From: Spirodela intermedia
Lineage: Eukaryota; Streptophyta; Magnoliopsida; Alismatales; Araceae
Assembly (NCBI GenBank): GCA_902729315.2
Contig: LR746264.1
Coordinates: 1,721,378 to 1,785,377 of the forward strand
Length of the DNA stretch: 64,000 nucleotides
Direction of reading: 5' to 3'
Translations under genes and position numbers: made by a program
Notes under the pieces: generated by a model
Databases searched by the model: none
Seen by the model: the letters and a program-made list of their open reading frames with translations, nothing else
Told to the model about the DNA's origin: nothing
Shown: positions 1-11,200 of the stretch, piece by piece
How the letters are laid out: each line of letters starts with the position of its first letter
Position numbering within the stretch: the stretch's first letter is position 1

Positions 1-481
1 TGGTGATCCAGAGCCTCACTTCCTCATATCAACAAGTTACCTCTTTCATTTTGCAGGACCAAATAAAAAGAATAAAGGACAGGGATCAGAAAAATCATTC
101 CTAGTCTCCATAGAGCAAATGGAAGAACGTAGAAGATAAGCCCCTGAAGGCACAATTTTTCACAGATCTCAGTACAGCCCCGTAAAAGTGAATAATATGC
201 AGTTTAATGTGGCATCAAAGAATCAAAGGCGATTACAAGATCAAAATACTTCAGCAAGAAAGAAATGGAGACCTGAAGACCAGAACAGCATGGATTACCT
301 GAATCGAGGAAAGAAAGCACTGTTCAGTCTGTCAGTTAATTTGATCGCAGTTATTGCGCAACCAGTTGCATTGGCACTAAAACATTATAAGAGAAGGAGC
401 TCCTGATTCAGAATGGTGTTCAGAATAACATGAAGAAAATAGAAGGTTACACAAGCAACAATCCTGTGAAAGCAAACGTAC

Positions 482-1789
482 TTTTCTGATTCATTGGAAG
501 TTGACTCTTGAGCAGGAGCCTGGACTGCATATAGGGCACATGGCCTATTATTGCAGTACTTGATACCAAGCTTTCTTGAAGATCTTTCTCGAGCATTTTC
601 TGGGGTCCAGCCAACAAAAATCAGGTATTTTTCAGGGGAATCTGAAGAATATGGTGCCCAGACAACTTGACCAGCACTTAGAGATTCGTCAATTCCCTTG
701 ACAACCTGAGCTTTCCCACTACAAATAGAAATATTGGATTATGCTAGTTTAATCTCATCAACTCACCACTATGCATCCTAGAAAAGCATCATGGGTCGCA
801 AAAAAATAAATAACAAACCTATTTATATCGAGGACAAAAAGGGCAGGCTTCTGCTTCCCAGGATAGGTTTCACCCCAGTCTTCTTCCCAGTCTCCTTGAC
901 CTTTCCAGCTGCCACACTCTTTTTCAGAAGCTCCATCTATTTTGAAGCCTAAATGATTGAAGGTTGGCCTTGGTCGACTTGCCTCTTCTGCAACATAGGC
1001 AATCATATTTTCTTCTTGATTCCATGAAATCCCTTCAAACCTATGAAAAAGACAGTCAAATACACCAAAATTTCATGAAAGGTAATTCAAATGTATGGAC
1101 CATCACAGAATTTCATAATAGAAATGTTCAATGTAATTACCATGCATCAGTATACACTGAACCATGTACAGTCCGTGGAATCTGCCATTCCTTTTCCAAC
1201 TGAGAAGGACCCCAAATTTCAAGAATTGTTGGCGAATCATTTTCCTTGTTCCTAACGACTAGTAGCTTTGACCCAGATGGTGACGGAATAATGGCAGATG
1301 CACCTGACATCTCAATAGGAAAGGGTGACCAATGGGAGCTTACAGAAGAGTCTGTCTTCTTTGATATGTAAGATGATAACATGAACGTCCTCTTTCTGTT
1401 TTCTACGAGATTAGGCTGTCCAATCGAAAACATAGCCCAAGAACCATCACCTACAAACACAGAGTTCTCAAAGAAAACAAAAATTTTAGGTGAGGATAAA
1501 CAACGAACCAATCAACTAACAGAACCTTCTCCCATTAACAACATCCAATCAGGAAGCAAAGAAAACACAGTGCATATGGGAATCCATCATCACCACAATA
1601 AATTCAAAAATAACGAAAAAAACCATAAAAGATCATACCATCGCCAGACTTTATGGTCCATGCTCTGTCAATGCTCGGAATATCAGTAAATTCTTTAAGT
1701 AACTTAACCTGAGAAGCATATTCTTCCACACTTGTTTCTTCTACTCCAGGTGGCGTCTTCTTAGGAGATGCAGTGCTAGGCATTTGCAT
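482..1789 (-). CDS. AARE: Acylamino-acid-releasing enzyme (acylaminoacyl peptidase), 5' coding exons, partial
   Basis: Serine exopeptidase of the prolyl oligopeptidase family (S9), which removes N-acylated residues from peptides and helps clear oxidised proteins, usually in the cytosol. Four coding exons are visible: 1639-1789, 1141-1450, 819-1040 and 482-718. All have GT-AG borders and phases that join without a stop, giving about 306 residues. These belong to the N-terminal beta-propeller part; the catalytic Ser-Asp-His hydrolase domain lies beyond the left edge. Family-typical stretches are EEYASQVKLLKEF, SPSGSKLLVVRN, WGPSQLEKEW, VHGSVYTDAWFEGISW and GSWKGQGDWEEDWGETY. The start is the ATG at 1789; a second ATG at 1783 aligns slightly better with relatives. 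The frame remains open upstream of 1789 to position 1813, but only from a TTG, and an acceptor-like TTTTCTTCAG lies just before that, so a non-coding leader exon further upstream is likely. Positions 1-481 look like intron. Identity is firm; the exact start is less so. Confidence 0.93.
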
Positions 1790-3237
1790 CTTTGCAGAAG
1801 AGAATGTCTTCAAAAAGTTACTGAAGAAAACAAGTGCTTACTAAGTCAGCGACAATAAAGGTCTACTGCAGGGAGTTCAAGGTAGCAATAACAGAAACAT
1901 AACAGTCACATTGTCAATATGGGAGGATTAGTTTGTTGCCGAGAAAAGGTTCTAGTCAGTGTCTCAATAAAACACGACCACATCGCATAATCACACATCT
2001 CATCTCAATAAAATATCTAGGTGATTTCAAAATATAGCGTATGAAACATGATAGTTGTGGCTTTCAAACAGGAAGCCAAAGAAAAACCCAATTATATGGA
2101 AATGATCACCCGCTAGCCGTCTCTCTCATCTGCTATGTTTCCTAGATGTGAAAGCTTCTTTCTTTTGGTCAAAGGTCCCTCACTGACAGCACAATCTAGC
2201 AGATTGAGGGCGGAGAAGTTGATCCCGGTACGCATGGACTAGTCAGAGGCTACCACTGAATCCATCCATAAGCACCTAACAGCTGGTCGGATTGCCCAAA
2301 AATTTCAATGTCGCTAGTTAGAATACAGCTGTTTATTGGGAAAATGACCTACGTGAATTATAAGCAATATTATAACTCCCTATTACGATGCTAAGTAGAC
2401 AGATATTCTGAGCAATTACTTGAACATCCCAATTTTTTAACACACCATTTTTGGTTTATTAAAGCCATGGAGGCCACCTCCTAAGGCTATCTTGAACATC
2501 AAACAGTCCATATCCTCATAATACATCAAAAAGTGTGCAACTAATACCCAAGAGGTCAAAAACTGTACAGACGTCGATCACACTCCCCGCGTCAATTTAC
2601 CAACTAAGAACCATTTCTTAGTCACTAAACTCTCCATACCAAATAAGAACGACCACATTTCATAGGATATGAATTCAAGCTGTAATCCCACGTCACCCAT
2701 CTGAAGCATATTGCACTCCAGTCATCCCCACATAGATCGGCGGCCCTCAACGTACAATGGAAATGCGAAAACAGCACAACCGTGGAAACAAGGGCTCGGA
2801 GGTTCGAACAATCGAATCCAATGCACACCACCACCCAATCCCAGACTTCCGTCCGGAGCAGCAGAAAGAACAGAAGCACCAAACACTGAAGATGAGGTAA
2901 AAAGCTCCAGTCCTGCAAGAACGCGGGAGGGAGGAGATTGCCTTCGCTCAGGGAGACGACGGTGCTGCCAGAAGTCAGAGATGGATGTCACGGGCAGATG
3001 CCGGGAGCCCGCGAGGGGAGGGAGCCGCTGGCGAATCCGAACTCCACCTCCACTCCACCGTTCGACCACATGGGTTCGAATTCCCCTCATCTCCTCTTCA
3101 TCTTTAGTCCCCACCCAAACGTTCTTCGCAAGCTCATCCCCTCCATCTTCCTTCCACAAGGCCCGGGTCGAGCCTAGGCCCAAATAAAAAGCCCATAAAC
3201 TGTTCTTAAAAAGCCCACAAGCACACACCAGACAGAG
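1790..3237. other. Upstream region and probable leader of AARE
   Basis: No protein gene is convincing here. An acceptor-like site close to 1826 on the minus strand suggests that AARE has a 5' leader intron. The GC-richer segment at about 2700-3230, just before a long GA tract, is the most likely place for the leader exon and promoter. Overlapping open frames on both strands at 2711-3228 have no recognisable similarity and are treated as chance. Confidence 0.4.
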
Positions 3238-3244
3238 AAAGAGG

Positions 3245-3296
<52 letters not shown>
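3238..3296. repeat. (GA)n microsatellite
   Basis: Nearly pure GA run with a few interruptions at its left end. It lies at the edge of the putative AARE promoter. Confidence 0.95.
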
Positions 3297-3297
<1 letters not shown>

Positions 3298-5212
3298 CGT
3301 AAGACTTAATATTATTGCTTTAATGGATTAATATCATGCTTAAATAAGCCATGGAATAAAAGTATGAAGATTGAGTATCATATGATCAAGGAAATTATAA
3401 TCTTAGAATGAAGGGAATTGCATTATGTAATCAGTAAAATAGTAGAAAATTCTTGTAAGACAAAGTACAAAAATTCCCTCAAATTTTTCATTTTATTTTT
3501 ATTTTTAATGGTTGATTGAACCTCTCACTCAAATAATGACGAGAAAATCATTGTTTGCTGAATATTATTCATCATATATATATGCATTAAAGTTAACACA
3601 AAATTCTGGGGATTACTATTTCGGTATCTGTTAAATCTGATGGTTGACTTATATATTATATATATTTCCGATAATTTTTGGGATGGTCAAATCAGTCAAT
3701 TGAAGTATGAATGGAGTTTGGGTTGGATCATTAACTTTCGCTATATTTTAAATTAAATCATACTTAACTCTTATAAATTTGGATTATTATGATCTTGCAT
3801 TAGAGCTCGATTGGCTGCACTCAATGTACAAAAAATGGGCACGTTTTATACATTTTTAATTATTTACTATTTTTAGATAAGCCAATGAAATATAATAACC
3901 TTCTTTTAATCTCTGAAAGTGTTCAGATTTTACAAAGTGGAACCTCATATTCTAGGACATGAGGGGACAAATAATTTTTAAAACATTGAAAATGCTGAAA
4001 TTTTAATTTACTAAAAGTCAGAAAATGTCACATATTGAAATGTTCAATGCTTTACTTAAATAAAAACCCCAACTAATAAAACATACAAATATCTGTCCTA
4101 TAAATCTGCATTTTGTAGGTTGGAGATTGGAAAAATATATATTTAATTATAGATTTGATTTTAGGGTTTTTTGGTAATTGTGTCAAGTTCATATTCTAGG
4201 AAAATGAGGGGAGAGATAATTGCTTAAAAAATGTTATAATTGAGAGTACCAACAAAAGAAGGTGTACTAGTTTAAAAATTCAAAAAAAATATTTTATTAA
4301 AATTCGGTAAAAATAAAAATGCCACATCTTGAAAATGTTCAATGCCTTACTTAAATAAAAATCTCAACTAATGTCCCAAAGAAAAATCCAAAAGTTTTAA
4401 AAATGATTTATGCAAACAATTAAATTAAATTAAATTCAATTCAATTTAGCACAATAAAAAAAGAAAATTGTGATCCACTTTTCTGATCATTAATTCCAAG
4501 TCAAAATTGTGTCGTCAGGTAGATCGAACCAAACCTGGATCATACCCAATGAATCAATCATTTTATCTAATGGAGAATACCCATCTGGTTTTTCAGGCCA
4601 TATGTGAATCAGATTTTGGCAATAATTCTTTATTAAAAAAACATATATTAACAAAATTGTATAATATATGAACTGGTTTAATAGGGACAATAATCCACTT
4701 TATAAAATCACACTGGATTAAAAAAATTCAGGCCATATGTGAATCATATTTGGAATTTAAAAAAAAAAAAGATATATTAATAAATTTTATAAGGTATGAA
4801 CTGGTTTAATGGGGACATAATGGGTTCTATTAATTGGCCAACTCTGGTTATCTTGAGCATTTTAATTTAAGCTACACATGGAAACCCAATGCTTGTCCAA
4901 ACAACTATCCACCCAAGCAAACCCAACAAAGACTACAAGGATCTATACAAAACCCTTGATTTGATCGCCACATTCAGATCGAGCTCTTCCAATCAAGAAC
5001 CCTAATTCTTCCATTGTTCTTCAACAGACAAAAATGGATAGACGTGTGTGGTTACATTATTGGAGAACATTAAAAAAAAATGCAGACTTTGCACCCAATG
5101 CATCGATGTTCTTTCTTCATTTAATTAATACACAGCTGATGACGAGGATGATTCATTAACCGGTCCCGATTGACCATCCATTCCATCTTCTCTTCTTCAA
5201 ACCTGAGTTGAC
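3297..5212. repeat. AT-rich intergenic DNA with two diverged local duplications
   Basis: This lies between the AARE upstream region and the 3' end of the bZIP gene, with no gene seen. Two old duplications are visible. A segment at about 3942-4076 recurs at about 4186-4374, sharing the 'catattctagg', 'gatgagggga'-like and 'tgttcaatgc(c)ttacttaaataaaaa' blocks. A second segment at about 4594-4692 recurs at about 4727-4820, sharing 'caggccatatgtgaatca' and 'tatgaactggtttaat'. Confidence 0.65.
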
Positions 5213-8200
5213 TTACTTGTTGCCACTCCCATGGGATTCGGAATCCCAACCAGGAGCTTCCCACTGAACCGAGCCAGGTGAGCCCTGGGCCCCTCGCATC
5301 CTGGTCTGAAGATGATCCAGGCCGGCGACATGTTGATGCATCAAATCCAATGGCTCCGGCAGAGAGCGGCTGCAGCCATGGTCAACCTGGGCTGCACCGG
5401 GAACGAGCCCAGGGGAGCTGGGGCTCACTCTTTGTTCATGAGGCAGAGATTGGAGGAAGTGACTTGGGTCACTGGGCAGGGGAATGGAGGAATCAGAAGC
5501 TGCATCTGGGCTCCCAGCAATGGGCAAGATCAGAGAGGAGATGTCTGCCACACTTGGGTACATGGGATTCAATCCAGTAACCCTCTTGACTGTATCCTCC
5601 GCCATCTTCACCTGCATGGGAACAAGAGCCGACCCATTACATTAGGTGATGCCCCCGTGAGCAACAAGTGTCTGAAAAATTCAATGTATGAGTTGGCAAG
5701 TGAACCAGCAGGAAAGAATACGGTAGTTCATGTTAGGTTTGTTTTTTATTTTTTTATTTTTTTTTATGAAACAGATGAGTAATGGCTATGGAACCTGGCA
5801 AGATCAAGGGGAGTACTTGCCCATGACCACATTATTTTCTGTAGATTTCAGCTGAGTCTGTTCAGCTGAAGGGCTGGATTATTTTGGAAAGGAAATGGGT
5901 GGCAGGAGGATTGACATTATGCTGTAATTATGCCTAAATAATGAGCCTTTTTGCTCAACAATGAGATATACTATTCTTGAGTTGTAGCCATAGAGGAAGA
6001 AATCTGATGGGATGAGAAAAATAATTGGGAAGAAATCAAGAGAAATTTAAAGGTAGATGAACGTCATCATCATCGTGCTCCAAATCCGACAGAACTATTT
6101 TTGCCATACCTATCATTTACGAAATTGGTAAAATTTTCAAAAAGAAAGTCAACTTTATGGGATGATACTTAAAGGGTCTGTTGTTTTCTCAATCCACCAC
6201 AAGATCCACGGATTACCAGTGAGTCCTAGTGTATATTGATATTCGCTGTCTTTTACCACAAGCTACCTTATTTTTTAGTCTAGTCTCCTGGTTATCCCTG
6301 GCATAGAGCCTAAATGGGCAAAAACCCAGGGATAGGGGAAGAACCAGGGGCATTTCCCTTGGAAGAAAATGTGGGAGAGAGGGGCTGAAGAGAGGGAGAT
6401 CGAAGCTCTTTGGGGAAAAGTCAGGTGAGTGTGAAAGGAGATTAGGGTACAAACAAGTGGGCTTGAGAGGCTCCTTCGGAGATTAAGAGTAAGGTAGGGT
6501 GTGGGAACTTACATAGTATATTGATGAATGTACAGAGCAGAGCAATCAATAATTCATGAGCTTTTCAATGAAAAAAAAAACCTATTTTAAGACCCCCCAT
6601 TAAATCCATCGCATGCTTAAAATAAGTCACAACTGGACAACCAAAATGGATTATGACTACTGATACATGCATTCTCAATGACAGTCACTGTATAACAGGT
6701 GTGAAGATCACTGGCAATATTAGAAATTAATTGCTCTTTTGCTTTTGTGTCCAAGGAATCTTGCTTCAATGCTTTATCAGCAAATAGTAAACTTTCAGAA
6801 TCCTATTGTTGACAGCAGCTTCACTGAACGTTTGGTTCATGTGGGCAAGATGCTATGAATATACCATGTACAAAGGTGGGTTCATTTACCTTAGCTCTCC
6901 ATGTTTCTACATCAGCCTTTAGAATCCTATTGTTGACCGCAGCGTCATTGAACTTTTGGTTTATGTCCGTAAGACGCTTCAGAAGTGAAGAATTTTCAAC
7001 TCTCAACTGAGATACCTATTCATGAAAAGATAATAGATCAGGGAAGAGAGAGAAGGAGAGAGAGACAATGGTAAGATAATTGAAGGAACCTGTGCCTCAA
7101 GCTCATTCAAATGCTCTTGCTTCCTCCTCCGAGACCGTCTTGCTGACTCTCGATTCGATAGCATCCTGGGTAAGGTCAACTCAGTCAAAATACGACTGGG
7201 TATTTCTAAAAGCTAGTCATATGCATGTCTGCATGATCACGTGAACTTGATATATTGATCAAAGTACCACATCAACACTTGTTTAATGATAGTTGGGCAT
7301 TTCTTGCAAACGATGCAAATCATAACAAAGAATAAAGAATTCTTCCTAGAATAATCATCAATCTGTATGTGACTAGATCTTAAGAGACACTGTAACACGT
7401 GGTGTATTCTGCAGCAGTTAAGAGGCAAATATTTTCACAGAATATCTTGGAGATTAGATGATTCATTACTATAATACAACTCTGCCAGAATCTTCAAGGT
7501 CGAACCACATCCAGATGTTATATTTTGTCTGTTACATATGTACTTCTATGGTTTTCCCCATTAGCGTCTAAAAAAAGGAGTCGGCATTTTTTATACAGCG
7601 CATCCCACAGGTTGCCATTTCACCGCTCAACAGTTATCCAGTTATGAATATGACATCAGAAAATATTTAATTTCACCACCCAGTAGCTCCTGAGTCTACT
7701 TGAAAGATATGGCAATACTTTTATTCTTCATGGTCATAAATTGGCATTATGAAAAAAAAAAGATTTTTTAAATTAAAATAAAAGTAGTAATCTCCTGAAA
7801 CACGTTTAATAAAAAAATTGTGGGTAGAAATTGAGAAAATCAACTTAAGGAGAAGAAATTACTTTTTTTTTATTCTCACTGCTTTCGTTATGTAATGCGC
7901 CAAGTACAACCAGTTGGCTGAATCATTCTACTGACGAAAATATGGGCCATAATATGAAGAAACAGACGGGAATGAAATGCAACTCTGGTGAGGAATGAGA
8001 TTAATGTAAAAAATTTACAAGAGGAGAAGATTTGCAGCGAAACAAGCAGGACTGAGTTCCAGAGTTTTCTCGAAAATATGACTAGAAAAAAAAATATAGC
8101 CATAGTAATTTTTTGAAAATAAATTAATAACATTAAAGTAAAAAAACCGAGATCAAGACATTTGTTACAAACAAGATGGCATTCAATTTAACTGGCTCAC

Positions 8201-11200
8201 TTAAGAAAAAAATCACGAGACCACTCTGACTGGGGTATAATAATTTCTACGAGAAAAAAAAATCAATGTTATACTTGGAAGAACCTCATTACTAGTCAGA
8301 ATTCATGAAGCCCACATCACAAAGCAGAAGCCATTTATAAACACCCAGAGTCAAAGAAGAAGAGATATAGGGTGAGGATGCTCTTATGTCCCCAATACTC
8401 ACCCATCACCAGCCAGGCTTACACCTTATTTATTCATTTTTTATTGCTTTTTGGAACATCGCGAATTGCAAAACCTCCAATTAATATCCTTTTGACTGTG
8501 TGGTGTTTAACGGGTATCTACCCCCATGAAAAGAAGCTTGTTTGAAATGGTTCAAGATAAGCATGTTCTATTGCCAGGATTTTATGCATAAAAAAGTCCA
8601 TGAAAAATGAATCAGCCATTTGAGAAAAAAAAAAATTACCTCCTGACACGTTTTACATCTCCAGGATTGTTATCTGTCATTTCAGTTTCTCCTTCTAGTT
8701 CTTCATCATCTGATTGCTCTCTTGATGAACCACTTGTAGTTGGCCTGGTAGGACCTGAACTGCTATTCATCGTAGGTAAAGCGGGAGCTCCAGTATGTCC
8801 ACAGCTAGAATTCTGTATACTCGAACCAGGTTCTGATTCATTCTCAAATATGAAAGTCAAAATAAAATATATCGATTACTGTTCATTTTCTGCCATTTTG
8901 CTTTGCCAAAATATAATTCATTGACAAAAGCAAATGTACTGAAGGACAAACTGAAAAGTCACTCTTAACAACATAGGGTACCATCTAGGAATGAGGCTGA
9001 GAAACAGAAAGCAACACTTAATGAGAAAGGGCATCAGTTCAACCCAATGCCATCATACTGCCAATAGCATCACGTTTATACACAAATTTAGGCATCAGAT
9101 GACCTGTGGCTGAGCATTCCTGCACCCATAAAACCTACCACAGGATTAAGAATTTGGGTCGTGGTGCAAGAAGAAAAAGAACTACCGTACACTACATGCA
9201 AACAGAACTGACGTCAATGGCAACATGGTTGATGATGGGCAGCCATGATCTATGACTAGATTGGACGGGTAATTCAACTACACTGAAATGGGGACTTCAA
9301 TAATCTTAATAGGAGGCCTACAAACATTAATGAAATTATGACATAGTCACCATGCAGTGAGGAGTGTCGTGCCATTATCTGATATAAGAATGCAGATGTT
9401 CTTAAAAAGCGAAAAATGTATGATTCAATACAGGGTAGTTATGCATTGATCCAAAGGAAAGAAGATCAAGAACAACGTTGGTTCTATTATCTTCAAGGGG
9501 ACGGAACGACCACTGTATTTGAACGCTGTTTTTCAATCTTACATAGAAACCTCCTGGACGTGTGAAAACTATTCTAAGTCTATGATGCTTTCCAACATCT
9601 CCCGCTTTCTTTCTCTAGATCTGTTACACCCAATATTTTCTTTTCTATTTTATAATAGCGGGCTCTCTTTTCCACGCTAAAAAACGAAAACACAGCATAT
9701 CCTGAAAGATCATTTGTGATGGTTCATAACACCACCTATAGAGAGTGTCAGCGTGGCGGATGAATTTAGATACGACAGCACAATTTTTGTTATTCATCCG
9801 TAAATATTGGAATCATCTGGGTTTAAAATTGGTCTGTCATAAAATCCATGAAAAGATGCAATTTCATTTCCATTGCTGTGAAAGGTCTAGCAAAAAATTC
9901 AACATCATCAATATGGGAGAAAAACCATCAACGACTAACCATAAAACAGTCAAGGAAACACCCACATAAATGAAATTTTCCCTCGAGATTTCCATTCCCC
10001 TAGATTAGGAAGACGTACACAAATCGAAAGTTTACAAGATGCCTCCATGATGGAGCAATGGTTGCGTATTATTCATAATTTTCAGCCATACTAACTAGAT
10101 GCAGCTACAATAAAACCAATGGTGTGTCAGGGTTTTGCCCAACTCAACTGCATCTCAATGTCAAGAATAAGCTTCTTGTGCATAAAACCTGTTTATTAAA
10201 ACAGGCTCCACAGAAACAAGGTCATCTTAATTGGCTATTTAATGCCCCACGTTCTAGAATGTTACAAAATATCTATATCATGAACTCGTAGTACACTCAT
10301 AGAGACAGCACTGACCTTCATACTAATAGCCTACATGCACCTTTTTCATTTTTATGCAAAACAATGCCGATCAGATGGGCAAAAATAATACCTTTTTTAT
10401 TTTTATCCAAACAATTTAGCTTTTCATATAAAAATAATACCTTTTTTCATTTTTATCCAAACAATATAGCTTTTCATATAAAAATAATACCTTTTTCATT
10501 TACCCAAAACAGCGTCACCAGTGATCAGATGGGCAAAAAATGTTAAGACTTTAAGAAAAAAGGGGGAAGAGAGCACGGTGGGTGGTGGGTTGGGGTACTA
10601 ATTTAAAAGATCCATGTGAAGCTATATAGCCATCCTCTCCCTCTCCCTCCCATATGAACCAAATAACCTCCTTCCATCCTCTCTCTCTCTCTCTCTCTCT
10701 CACGCACACAACAACAGAGTTCAGATTAAATCAGGTAGGCTGATTGCAATCGAGATCAACCAGAGAGGACAGGAATTCCCCCATCCAAGTCAGATAAGGT
10801 AGAGTATCAATTCCGAGAATAAATCAATTCTGATAGAGTCCTTTAATTATTGACCTTTTCTGCCCCAACTTGCCTTATATCGTCCATTTGGCTGGAAAGA
10901 ATCTAGTAGAATAGACACGAAACCTTTTGATCATCAAAGTAATCTAATACTCACAGTTAGCAGAAAGAGATTAGGTTATAATAATCATCACTAGAACAGT
11001 GAAGTGGATAGCAGGGGGAAAAGATCAAAAAGCATTTAAATACAATAAGCCAGGCAACAGTACAAAATTGTTAAGTTCTTGGAAAACATCTGGGAAGAAA
11101 GTATAACTGCAAATTGACAGAGAATGTTGGCAATCACTCAATCTTTAAGTCCCGCCTACATGCTATGGACAAGAAATTCCAAACGAAGAACTGCGTACCT

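Noticed and set aside
188-406. Plus-strand 72-codon frame near the left edge
   Set aside because: It lies within an AARE intron and has no recognisable similarity or splice support.
2711-3228. Overlapping open frames on both strands before AARE
   Set aside because: Several frames are open at once because of GC-rich sequence, none resembles a protein, and the region is better explained as AARE leader or promoter.
5278-5782. Plus-strand open frames over the last bZIP exon
   Set aside because: The minus strand encodes the conserved bZIP C-terminus with a matching splice phase, so the plus-strand frames are shadows.
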